Translations under genes and position numbers: made by a program
Assembly: GCA_936440205.1 (NCBI GenBank)
Contig: OW387140.1
Coordinates: 29,819,659-29,883,658, forward strand
Direction: 5' to 3'
DNA: 64,000 nt
Source: Lepidonotus clava
Lineage: Eukaryota > Annelida > Polychaeta > Phyllodocida > Polynoidae
Shown: positions 1 to 11,313 of the stretch, in pieces
How positions within the stretch are numbered: position 1 is the first letter of the stretch
Layout of the letters: each line of letters starts with the position of its first letter
Notes under the pieces: generated by a model
The model's input: the letters and a program-made list of their open reading frames with translations, nothing else
What the model was told of the DNA's origin: nothing
Database searches by the model: none

Positions 1-45
1 TACGGTGCTTTTACTAGTGGACTTTCTTCACCTGATTCAGCCAAA

Positions 46-1403
46 GTGAGAAAGACACTGGAAACTCCTTTTCCGGCCGCCGCGACAGCTTCCTCAGCGG
101 AGCGGACAGGGCTCATCTCCACTCCCACGGAGCGGGGTACTGACCTCGAACAACCGGCAACCGCTACCAGGGGAGACGTCTCAACACAGCACGGTAACCT
201 TACTAACCCTTTTACCCCCCATACACCGTCCAAACCCATTGTCCAGGGTCCTGTACTTGCTCCTAGGAAAAGTAGGGAAGGAAGCGCAGAAGGGGATGGG
301 GAGGGATCAAATCAAGGAAAATCACCAAGTGTATCTGCTTTATTGTCCAGGGCAAGATTAGACTTCCCTAAACCTAATACAGAAACAGTTACACCAGGTG
401 TTAGTGAGAAGGTTTCTTCACCTGGCAGTTCTGGGAGTTCTTTTGAAAAGATAGGAAGTGGGGAATCGTCTAAAGAAAGTAGTATATACGATAATAATAA
501 AGATCAGGAATTATTTGATTCTAATGAAGGCTCAATAGAAGATGGGCAGTCTAATGAATTAGAAGAAGGCTCAGATAATCAAGCTTCTGAGGACGAACAG
601 GGAAACTTAGATAACGATATCGAGTCTAATCCTGGTCATATACCTGTTGTACAAGATCTGGTAAATATGGCGGACAAGGTCCCTCACTTGAGATTACTGT
701 GGTTTCATGGGAAAGAAACAGAGAGTGTCGATAAATACTTCCAGGAGCTGAAGCGATATAAAGCTATTAATTTTATGGCTGGGACAACGACCGGCTATTA
801 GCTATGACATTAATCGGGCTGAAAGAGCGAGCAGACAATTGGGCAAATACGCTTCCAGACGGGGAGAAAGATACTTTCGAGCACTTGAGAGACTCTATGT
901 TCAAGATATTTGGCGATAGACGCGCCAAATGGCAGAAACACGTTGATTTCTGTCACCTAGCCCAAACCAAAGACCAGTGTGTATTAGATTTTGCAGGTCT
1001 TTTGAAACAAAGGCAAACAAAATGTGAAGTGAATGAAAATACCATATTAGCAGTCTTTTTAGATGGACTGAAGGCTAATATAGCAAAGCAAGTTGCGGTA
1101 ATGAATCCCGTGTCGTTTGACGAAGCTGTATCCGCGGCTACACGAATCGAATCTCTCGACAAAAAGTCAGGTGCCAAAATCTCGGTGGCAACAGCAGAGC
1201 TGTCAAACGAGAAACCTCAGGTTACTGAGAAACAGTCCATGGACCACGTGCTGGACAAATTTAATTTAGTCCTTGCATGTATGGAGGCTAATCCATGGAC
1301 ACAGAAGGGTCCGGAGACGCCTCCTCCGCCTCCACCTAGTGTGCCAAGTAACCCCCCCCCAAGGGAATTGGGGAAGGGGAGGCCACAGGGGAGGGGGAGG
1401 TAA
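46..1403 (+). mobile_element. gag-like part of the broken gypsy element
   Basis: Encodes a structural capsid-type polyprotein in intact relatives. The first half is acidic and Ser/Glu/Asn-rich (low complexity). The second half holds an alpha-helical capsid-like stretch (ERADNWANTLPDG, then FEHLRDSMFKIFGDRRAKWQ) typical of gypsy gag, followed by a proline run and a Gly/Arg-rich basic end around 1320-1490 that could act as the nucleic-acid-binding tail. No CCHC zinc knuckle was seen. Assigned by position directly before protease-RT and by composition. Broken. Confidence 0.7.
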
Positions 1404-1784
1404 GCAGGGCAATAGGGACTCTCGCCAACAGGATGGTGGGAAAAATTATCAGAGTCAGGATCAATCAAAGAAACCCACGCATCAAGGGACTTAAAAAAAG
1501 GTGTTACCCATGCGTGATGACACAAAGTATTGCGTAGTGCATCAAATGTATGGGCACCCTAACGAATCATGTTTCTGGCTGATTAAGAGGTTACAAGAGA
1601 AACCTCCTTACACCTCTAGCGTGCCCCGCAACAAAGAGAAAGATCAGGGGGCGGGAAACTAAAGAGCTGGTCCGCCCACCCAACCGTTGAATTATTTCAG
1701 GCGGACGGGCCAGCACGACGGGAACAGGGAGATGATGCTATCTTCCTAAATCTTGAAATCGGGCATTTTCAAGTAAAATCTTTA

Positions 1785-4700
1785 GTGGATACAGGCGCAA
1801 GTGATTGCTTTATTTCTCAGAAATTTAGAGAAAGGTTACCAACAGAATGTATTCAGGACGCCTGGGATGTGAAAACAGGAACAATAAGTTTGGCTGATAA
1901 TACTTACAAGTCCGACTTAAATTCAAAATTGCTGAATCTACTGCATACAATGAATTTAATGTGGTAGATAGTCTCTGTCATGAGATAGTAATCGGACGAA
2001 ATCTGTTAACAGTCTTGAAAACTGATCTATCACTGCCGGGACCCCAGATAGAAGTATTTTCGGGGAACCCCATAAGTGCGATTGAAAAGGTGAAGATCGA
2101 GTCACACTCAGAAATGATCATACCTGTTCGACCCTGGTATAAAGTCTCCACTGCAGCCCGAGCGGTGTATTGCGCACCTGCGGTCACAGCTCCAGTTTGT
2201 GTGGAAGGCAGTCTCAACAATACTGAGGGAGAATGGTGGTTAAAGGTGATGAATCCATTGGAAACCACCCAAACTATAGATCCTAAGGATGTATTGGGAT
2301 TTGTGGAAGATTGCAAAGCTCCTGAAGTAACTAGAGAACAGGTGGAAGAGTTTGTAGACTTCGCATACTTGTCTAAATCTGACACCCCACTCGCACTTTG
2401 CTAGATCACAATAGATATAGTACATGAAGCGGTCACTGGCGTAGAAACTGCCGCATGCCCTGATGATATTCAAGATAAAGAAAAAAAGAAAAGGATAGAG
2501 AGAAACTAAATGAGATCGACCTATCCAAATCCTGTCTAACCGATGACCAAAAAGAGGTATTTCGGAAAATGCTACTCAGGAATTCTATGGCAGAATTAGG
2601 AGAATGCAATATTGCACCTATGAAAATTAGAGTAGAAGAAAGCGCCGGCATTGTGGCATCACAACCGTACCGATACTCTCCACAGAAAATGGACATTATC
2701 GATGAACAGGTAAAACAGTTGATCGAAATAGGTGTCATTGAACCGAGTGAATCTGCCTGGAGAAGTCCGTTGGTTGTTGTGCAAGAGAAAGATGGGAAAC
2801 CAAGGTTGTGTACGGATTTCCGAATGTTGAATATGATCACATTCAAGGATAAGTTCCCTATGCCGACCGCACGGTCCCTCTTTCTGTACATGGCGTATAA
2901 GAAACCAACCATGTGGACTGTGCTAGATCTCCTGAGTGGGTATCACCAATGCGTTATAGAAGAAGGGTCTAGAGAATATACCACCTTCGAAACACCTATG
3001 GGAGTGTACCATTATAAGAGGGTACCTTTCGGACTAGTCGGGGCACCATGGCAATTCACAAAGGTCATGGCCATTGCGTTAAGAGGCCTCGTACCACGAG
3101 TATGTTTAGCATACCTGGATGATGTTATAGTGTATGATACCAACTTTGAAGAACATGTTCAAAGTGTGGAATTAGTCTTACAAGCACTTCGCCGCGCGGG
3201 ACTGAAACTGAAACCATCCAAATGTGAATGGCGCCGCGATGAAATCAATTTCTTAGGTCATGTGGTCAATGCCGAAGGAGTTAAAACTCAAGCACAAACT
3301 ACTCGTAAAAGCGAAGCGTTTAATCGACCTCATAATGTCAAAACGGTTAAATCCTTGTTGGAGTTATGTATTATTACATAACCTTCGTACCGGGTTTTAC
3401 TGAGATAACAGTACCGCTAAACAAATTACTCAAGAAAGACATCAGATTCGAATGGACGGAGGAATGCGAGCAAGCATTCATTAAGCTGAAGACTCTGCTC
3501 ACTTCCCCACCATTACTAATTCATCCAGAAATAGGAGGACATTTCTATGTCCTCACAGATGCGTCTGATACAGGGTGCGGTGCGGCAATCTGCCACAAAC
3601 TAAATGATGTCTATAGACCAATAGCGTTCTGGGGATGTGCAATGCGAGACGCTGAGCTTTATTACACGGTCACAGAAAAGGAGGCACTTGCTGTAGTTAA
3701 ATCCTTAAAGAATTATGAGGATATGCTACAAGGTGCCAAAGTAACCATAGTTACTGACGAGCCTGGAGCCACCCACTTTCTGCCTGACTACTTATCCCGG
3801 GTCCATCAAGAGTTAAAAATAGACAAGGATTACGAGCCAGAAGTGGGCTGTTAGATATTCAGAGCAGAAATAGATCTAGAGGAGCTAACGCTATTCTCCA
3901 TTATCAGCGAACAGTTGAGAGACACCGAGTGCAGTCCGGTCATGGCCCTACTTAGAGCGAGGCGAACTACCAGCTAACCGAGAGGACGCTAGTAGAACCA
4001 TAGATAGTGCTGAAAGCATGACACTACTCACCCCAGGCGTATTGTATAAAATTAACAAGTGCCGATCCAAAAGGCAGGGGCAAATTGCAAAGTTAAAGCC
4101 ACGAAAAGTGGTACCCCCACGCCTGGTTGGCAAAGTCCTTCACCTGCTACATAATGATGTGTTAGCAGGGGGACATGTAGGGGCCTCCGCGCTGAATTCC
4201 AAGATTACAGAACAGTATTACTGGAGAAATATGTACGCCGACATAATAAAATATGTCAAGGCTTGCGAAGTCTGCGCCCTACGAAGATGAGCCCCACATT
4301 TTAAGGCAATGGTAAAGGCTTGGGACAGACCCTCCAGACCTTGGGAAGTGGTTCAATGCGACTTTATCGGACCGCTCAAACGGGCAAATGATAGTTCAAG
4401 GTATATAATGACCTTTATTGACCTATTGACCGGATGGCCAGAGGCCTTCTGTACTAAAGATTCAACGGCTAAAACCGCTGCTGAGCAGTTCCTGTATGGG
4501 ATAGTGTGCCGATACGGAAAGGTCGAGCGCTTACATTCCGATTGAGGGGCAACTTTTCTGTCAGACTTATTCTGTGAAATAACCAGCAGACTGGCTTGCA
4601 AGCAAACCTTCACCACAGGTAGAATGCCCACAGGCAATGCAAGAGTAGAGCGGTTGCATAAAACCCTAAAAAATAGTGTAGCCTATTATATCACTGATGA

Positions 4701-5187
4701 TCATAAGACGTGGCCTGACCTGGTGTCTGTCGCCTTGTGGACGATACGATCCACTATCAGTACTCGCACTGGATTCAGTCCCCATACCCTATTGTATGGG
4801 CGTGATCCTATCAGTATGGGCCTACCTGATAAGGGAACAATCCCAGAGACCTTGAACGATAATGAGTTCTATCTCCAGACTCGCGACAATATCGCCCTCT
4901 TTGAACACATGGCATCTGATGTGGTTAAAGGGTATGAAAAGGACCTGAAGGACCGCATCGATGAGCATGCCAACCCACACCGGTTTCTGGAGGGAGGCCT
5001 TGTATATATGTATGATCTGCAATGTGCTGTCAATAAGGCTTCCAAGTTCTCAAACAGGTATACAGGGCCACATAGGGTAATTGAAACTAAAGGGGACCAT
5101 GGAGTAAGGTTAATTTTGCTTAAAACGGGTAAAACTATGCCCCATTTTGTTAACATTTCCAAGTTAAAAAGAGCATACCCTGCATAG
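1785..5187 (+). mobile_element. pol part (protease, RT, RNase H, integrase) of the broken gypsy element
   Basis: Protease: MDTGASDCFISQKF at about 1785-1830 carries the D(T/S)GA active site. Reverse transcriptase: about 2569-3350, with the FRMLNMITFKDKFPMP finger motif, LDLLSGYHQ, and the YLDDV catalytic box near 3110. RNase H: about 3540-3760, with LTDASDTGCGAAI and the RDAELYYTVTEKEALAVV motif. Integrase: about 4120-5187, with zinc-binding H and CxxC residues (CEVCALRR), VQCDFIGPL and the NARVERLHKTLK catalytic-Glu block, then a C-terminal region resembling the gypsy integrase tail. The domain order PR-RT-RH-IN is diagnostic for Ty3/gypsy. Broken in several places. Confidence 0.9.
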
Positions 5188-6190
5188 AGCCCCGCCCTAC
5201 CAAACCCTGACCATACTAACCTACCAGCACTCTCAAAACATGAGGTCCAGGCCGACCATTCTAAGTCGAACCACACCATCATCAACAACCCGACTAAGGA
5301 GAGAATAGTCACCGTCGTCACCGACGATGGGACAGGAGAGACAGCTGCCGGACCTCACTCGGTGGATACGACAACTCCTAAAACTGAGCAGGAAGTTCGG
5401 GAACAGGAGATAACAGCACAGGTTAAAAATGGTCAGGACGGTGACATGCAAAAGTCACCAGGCCCGCCTGATGAAACTCTTGTAAAACCTAGGGAGGTGG
5501 ACCACCCAAAAGGGAAAAAGAAAGGTCAACCTCGCGCGCGCAAACCAAAGGAGTCACAGAAGGGGGTGGAAGGAATAGCCCCTGGCCCTATGACCCCACG
5601 AGATAAGGCAGACACAAGGGCCACTTCCCCTAAGGCGATGTTGCTGGAAGTTCAGCGCCAGGTGGTGAGCAGCTTATGGCTGATGAGCCGCCCAAGGGAA
5701 GATACGCGTTGCGAAAGAAACCGAGACCTGATTACGCAACACTTGTGGACCCCCATTATGACTGGTAGGGTACTGCACAACAAGAAAGGTGCACCAACGC
5801 ATCCATGATAAGAGCAGTGGCCCTGCCCGAGTACCAATAAGCTGGTACTGGCTGCCACTCTTGAATGATGTCATTACCATTGCAGATAATAGGAAAATGA
5901 GACTTCTGTAATTCTAAGACAGGCAATTAATGGATGATTCCGACGATTTACGTCAGAACGTTGGAATTCAACCAACCTTCGGACATCGCTCTCCCTCACC
6001 TTATAAGGACATAGCGGAGTGAGCGGGACCACAAGCGATGACGTATGAATAATTAAGGGCACTGCTACCACTTACATTTTGTTAACGTGTTGGTGGAAAG
6101 CTAATAGAAAGTTTGGTTGGAAGCTGGTCCGTGAAGACACGCAGGAGTCGTGCCTTGGCTACAAATTGGAAATTTACAATTTCTAAAACA
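5188..6190 (+). mobile_element. pol downstream tail and spacer of the gypsy element
   Basis: After the integrase a Lys/Pro-rich open stretch (5362-5808) continues in plus orientation and resembles the basic tail some gypsy elements carry after integrase; it has no domain I recognise. From 5809 to 6190 the sequence loses coding character and includes a CTTATAAG box near 6000 that could be a promoter. I cannot tell whether this is an internal spacer or part of an LTR. Confidence 0.35.
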
Positions 6191-6335
6191 CTGAAAACAT
6201 GGGACCCGACGACGCGGCAACACGGGCTCTCATGCGGTTACATAGGCTAGCACTGACTGTCGAACCATGCATAAGCCACCTTAATCATTGGATGTGTTCA
6301 TGTACCGCGCGAAGTACGGCCCTGCACCAAGCCAT

Positions 6336-6438
6336 ACTCTGTGCAGACCCAAGTGTGGCAGGTGTCGCGCGACGGCCGCGGCCGCACTTGGGCCGTCGCG
6401 TAGATCTATTACCTGCCGCACTTGGGTCTGCACAGAGT
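6336..6438. repeat. GC-rich hairpin repeat
   Basis: Two arms of 28 bases (6336-6363 and 6411-6438) are near-perfect reverse complements (ACTCTGTGCAGACCCAAGTG on the left). A second inner pair, around the GCGACGGCC/GGCCGTCGC blocks at 6366-6400, folds inside it. Related motif copies recur at about 7030-7110. Likely a foldback-type mobile repeat lying between the pol and env parts of the fossil. Confidence 0.6.
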
Positions 6439-7029
6439 GCACCCCCCGGCCCCTAGCTGAACTATCGACTACCGATTTTAAGCCTCTGTCCGGATTACAG
6501 TGAAAAATATCCCAATAAGCCCGATGATAGTTTGTTTCCGTTTTTGATATCGCTGGAAAATTAAAATTCACTTTATATCTTTTGAAATTGATATGCCGAG
6601 GAATATCCCTGTCACAGATGTATGATACTGTATATATATAAATTTCTTACCCATAATATTATTATATCATAAAATTATTACTGTTATACATTTTGCCCCG
6701 ATTTTGGGGCAAATGTCCTGATTTTTGTCTGATTTTGAAAGAAATGTCCCGCCCTGGGCCATTAGAATGTTTTCAGGCCCACGAGTTTTTTTTACAGAAC
6801 TATTGACCCCCGAAGCATTAGTTGTAGAGTGGTGGCGTGTATTATTGGCACCTTAAGACCATGTAATTTTTTCTGCAAATTATTTTATTTTAGAGTCATC
6901 ACAGCACACACAAATCACTTTAATTAGGAATTTCTTATTTTGGGGGTATACAAATGATTTCAATGCACCTATGACTATGTATCCCAATGAAGCCAGACTT
7001 CGCGCAGATAGGTGTCAGAGCCCCCTGAC

Positions 7030-7118
7030 ACACTCTGTGCAGCCATGTACGGTCACACCTCCTGCCACACTTGGGTCTGCACAAAGCCTGGCTCTGTGCA
7101 GGGGCCACACTCTGTGCG
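7030..7118. repeat. Second, degenerate copy of the CTCTGTGCAG hairpin motif
   Basis: Contains three CTCTGTGC-type blocks and one CACTTGGGTCTGCAC block matching the arms of the hairpin at 6336-6438, in both orientations. The 560 bp between the two copies (6470-7030) is AT-rich and shows nothing else that I can assign. Confidence 0.45.
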
Positions 7119-7515
7119 TTACATTCACATTCAATCAACTCGTGGAAGCGAGAATGTTCAATACAGCGCCACAGGGCAATGACTTCTACTGTTCGCTATA
7201 TGAAACTTTGCAGAAAGGATTAAAACCACACGCACAGTTGGACACAGCACGACGGACATTGACAAATTAATAAACTTACCAGATGGATCTTGGTGATTGG
7301 CGGAGACTTCCATCATGGTAAACTGTCTGTCAATGACACCCTACGAAGAACCGAGGACTTGTCCTATGGTACCAGTCCAGCGTGATGGAACAGTCATTGT
7401 CCCTCTAAAGGCGAAAAGGTCGATCATACGCAAGCAAAGGCCTGTGAGGGGAGTTTACATGGGGCTTTTCTATACGAAATGAAACTGCATATGATCGAAC
7501 CCACCAGCGTTAGCA

Positions 7516-8620
7516 TCACTCTTGGTCATCCTCGCTGAAAGTGTTAGCGAGGACTTCCAACACCCCACATATGTTGTTGATGGCTTGAAACTGTCGGATA
7601 ATCCAGAGCATACTCCGGCGGTCCTCGTCCGACAGATCCGCGGCCGTGAGGCGCGTGGGACGCGTGGCCCTCACGGTGATCCTCTGTGGAACAGTCGATG
7701 GATTTGCCGTCGATGTCCCGGTCAATGGACTTAACAACCAGCGCTCCCGAGCAGAAACAGTCCTTCCTCCTGGAGTGGTTGGGGGACTGCCCATCGAGCT
7801 CGAGGGCGATGACCGGGGACCGGAACGTGAAGGCGTCGAATCCGCTGGACTTGAGGGCGGAACCTCGACGGGTGACATCACCGCAAAGGCGGGCGTCACG
7901 CGAGGCCCTCCTACGGAGCCTGAGGGGGAAACGGATATCCTCTCCACCGAAACAAGTCCAGGAGAAAGTGGCAAGACCGCAGTTCTATCAATCTGAACGC
8001 GGCCCCTGCTCGTCGAGAGCTGAATTGCTCGCGACCAGCCTCTACCCTCCCCTGGTGATCGGGGAGGGTACGCAGAGTCACGCATCTTCGCTTGGCCCCC
8101 GGCTCGTTTCCACCGGAGGACCTGCCTCGGGACTACGTGGATGTAGCCCTAAGGGACCTCGCAGAGTTGGAGACGGAGACCCCACCACCGACGTGGGTGA
8201 AGCCTGGAGGTCTTGGTCTGCTGTGGAAGTGGGAACTTCGGCTGAAAGGTCGGGAGGCGGCACAGCTGAGGGCCCACGAAGAGGAGGAGAGGAGGTGGAC
8301 AGAGGGGAACACAGGGCCACCATACGCCCATGCCCCAGATCCTCAGAGGACGGTGCGGCGGGCCCAAGATGGACGATGGGCATCGTCGTGGCACCCAAGT
8401 CTCCCTCCGGTGACAGAGCGGGTACCACAGGTAGCAGCAAATAATGCTGCCCAGCATCAAGGGCGCACGGATCAATGTGGAGTGTAATATTGTCCCCCAC
8501 GGTGACAGTGAAGTAATCGTCACCTGGCGAATCCATATTGAAACAGTGCAAAAGAACGGGCTTGTCCGAAGAACAGTCTTGCTTGTCTTTCTCTTGCGAC
8601 GCCATGGCAGAGACTGACAA
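7516..8620 (-). mobile_element. Antisense Pro/Ser-rich ORFs inside the gypsy fossil
   Basis: Two minus-strand ORFs of 180 aa (8620-8078) and 189 aa (8085-7516) overlap by 8 bases and lie between pol and env, opposite to the element's coding strand. The upstream one starts with a plausible globular stretch (KPVLLHCFNMDSPGDDYF, then VTVGDNITLHID) and then turns into Pro/Ser-rich low complexity; the second is Pro/Ser/Arg-rich with a helical end. No family recognised. GC content is well above that of the surroundings, which also keeps other frames open (a 252-aa plus-strand frame overlaps), so coding is not proven. Alternatives are a real antisense accessory gene or a separate GC-rich insertion. 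Confidence 0.3.
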
Positions 8621-8777
8621 AGAGGCAAACCAAACATGGAATGTTTATAAGGGACCAAATCGAACAAAACATTAATCTAAATTGGTAAAAGTAGCTGGTC
8701 GAAAGAGACCAGAAACAGGAAATACTGCTTCCTAGAACTGGGAAGGAGATAGCGACGTGCACTTGTAAACGAGCAAA

Positions 8778-11313
8778 ATGGCCGCTCTCTGGTTCAAAAC
8801 TATGTGCATTCTGTGCATGGTCCGTATCGTGCTGACAGTGCAGGCACCCCCACGTGCAATCGATGCGATGACCATTAGTTTAGAGGAGTATGGGATCATA
8901 CTGAAGCTGGGTAGACTCATGTCAACCGCTGACGTATCTCACGTCAGACAAGGCTTCACCATTGACATCTCCAAGCCGACAAGTCAGGCCTTTCCCACAA
9001 AGAGCATAGTAGAATATTGCCGGAAGCACCAAGCTAAGCATGACTCAAATGTGACTCGGGCTTTTGCGAGGGTCTGTGACGCCATCGAAAAGACTCAGAT
9101 ATGGCTGTTCAATACTGCAACAGTCCTCCGCGCAAGACAAACCCATCTTATCAGGTCTGTGCTGGAAACTTTACCTTTAGACCAGCGGGACCCGTATCAG
9201 AGAAGCAGGCGTAGTGACATTAAGGAAGCAGAGGGACACTGGCTTGGACTGGATTTTGCTTCAAAAGCAGAAGTGGATCTGAGTCGCCAACTTATTAAGG
9301 TTAATGATGAAGCAATCACTAATCTCAGTAGAAACCTGGAAGAACTTGCCAATCGCACCGAGGCTAACAACAGGTTCGTACAACAATTTATGTACGAAGC
9401 AACTGACTGGATGAAAGAATACGAGATCTACCAGTCTACTGTTAGGAACACGTTCATTGAACAACAGGTTGAGATTGGCACGGTAAAACTGTTCACGAAT
9501 CTATTGCCACTACTACTGGAGGATAGATTGGGCACAGCCATCTACCTACAGGACCTAATGACACAATCCTATGCGTTTACACGCGGTTTGCAGTTACTAC
9601 TTCAAGAAAAACTGGCAATGGAGCTGGTTCCACCTTCGGCATTAGAACAGGCCGTGGAACAAGTGACTGATTACCTGAAGAAGGTATCTCCAAGGTTCAA
9701 TGTGGCATTCAAAGACCCTTCCTTTTATTATGATAATGCACAACCTACTTTCTCACTACAACCTGACGGCTGGAATGCCCGAAAACGGTGTCTACTGGTG
9801 TTTGTCAGAATTCCTGTTGTTTCAGAGGAACATTTATTTAGAGTCTATGAGATTCTATTGTTCCCAGTCCCGATAAACCTACCAAACAATGCAGGTAAAG
9901 ACGCACTGCAGATTATTGATCTACCGAAATATGTGGCCGTTTCTCAATTGGGCAACGTGTTATGGAAACTCGGTGATCCTGTGCAAAGATATTCCCTACA
10001 TGAAGAAAGTGACGGATGAGACCTGTCTCGCCGCACTTCTCTGCAAAGACAAAAGAGGAGTGACCAAACGTTGTAAGTTGGATTATTTGTTGAATCCAGA
10101 CTTCGGCGAGATGGCCATCTATCTGGACAACGTTCCAGGAGATGTCTTAATCGTTAGCGCTGAAAAACAGGGAGCACTGATCTGTGGAAGCCAACCCCCA
10201 ATTACTAAAACAATAGAAAACTATGCGCGGATCCATATTCCGATCTCTTTTCCGAGTAGTGGACTCCTGGAAGCCCGACTTAATGTGAAAACATGGTTAG
10301 CCAACCTAACAAAGGAACACGAGGATGGGATGTCCTACGTAGTAGCGGACGACCCTCTCTCTCCGAAAATTAGAACTGAACTCAAAGAAGCAGCAAAGGG
10401 TTTCGCAACTCGGGTTCCCCTCTCCGACCTTCTACATCGTATAAAAGTCAATGAGGAAAATAGGAAGAAAGGAATTAAAAGGGCTCATGACAACTACGAG
10501 AAAACAAGATGGTGCTGGGGCCGATTCCGAGGAGGCTTTGGTATCACCTCCATAGTGTTCATCATAGTCATCCTCGTCAGCGTAGGATGTGTAGCAAAGA
10601 AGTGTTGGGGAATGAAAGGAGGAGCCGCGGGCCTGGTGTTATCAACGCTGGTGCCAAAGGCATCAGCGTACCCGCTGGATAGACTGAGGGAAGGCACTCT
10701 GCCTCCCTGCCCCGAGGGGGAAGCGCAACCAACGTCAACCGCTGTGCTGGCTGTCCTACTAGCCATACTATTCGTGGGCGTGGTAGTGGTGGTCTGGAAA
10801 AGACGCAAAGGAATCTTACATCAAATGGTTGATGGAATCTATGTCCAATTTGCGTCTCCGGTGCACTCTGAAACAGTCTTCATTGGCGAATTAGCCATAC
10901 CCTATGACCACGCATTTACCGAGGGAAATGTCCTCGTGCATGACGTTGTGGTTAATCAGTTCTGTTGGCGATGCATCCTTACCATGTACTGGGGGACCAA
11001 GCTCAAAGGTGCAGCAACGAGACCGGGAATGCACCCTGCTGACATTCCCTTGCCCGAGACGTTGTTAGTATCTAAGAAACTGGCAAGGTTAATGATGGGG
11101 ACATCAAAGTCGCTCACTAGAGCAAGGCTTTTAAAATACTCATGCGGACTGGCAACGCCCATACCGGCAAACGTGCCACAGTTGGTGGATGCGGGCTGGA
11201 CGGACCTTGGGGCCCCGGAAGCCCGATTAAGACCTTTGCCGGCCCCAACCGCGACTAGTGATCAGACGAGCCGTGCAGGAACCGGCGCTATCTATGAATC
11301 ACTAATACCATAA
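8778..11313 (+). mobile_element. Envelope (F-type fusion protein-like) part of the gypsy element
   Basis: Begins with a signal-peptide-like start (MAALWFKTMCILCMVRIVL). About 140 residues in there is a furin-type RSRR site, followed by a Gly/Phe-containing stretch and long heptad-rich helices (QLIKVNDEAITNLSRNLEEL), the layout of baculovirus-F/errantivirus-type fusion glycoproteins. Toward the end there are hydrophobic membrane segments (around 10540-10590 and 10740-10795) with basic stops (KKCW, KRRKG). In intact relatives this product is usually made from a spliced RNA. Broken. Assignment rests on layout rather than on close sequence identity. Confidence 0.6.

Larger units (their letters stand above)
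1..11313 (+). mobile_element. Broken Ty3/gypsy (Metaviridae) element with an envelope part
   Basis: An LTR-retroelement fossil that runs off the left edge of the window. Visible parts in order are gag-like, aspartic protease, reverse transcriptase, RNase H, integrase, a basic Pro/Lys-rich tail, and a separate envelope-like region. The RT shows LVVVQEKDGKPRLCTDFR and YLDDV motifs; the integrase shows the HNDVLAGGHVG zinc-binding start and a DFIGPL catalytic-Asp block. The 5' LTR lies outside the window and I could not define a 3' LTR after the envelope part, so the right end is a minimum. The element is broken, with roughly ten breaks across its coding parts, but the protein motifs are well kept, which suggests moderate rather than ancient age. 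Envelope-carrying gypsy elements are best known as insect errantiviruses; this looks like an analogous or related lineage in another animal. Confidence 0.85.

Noticed and set aside
7646-8444. Plus-strand frames of 116 and 252 aa in the GC-rich island
   Set aside because: No domain, composition follows the high GC, and they overlap the minus-strand frames that have the more protein-like start.
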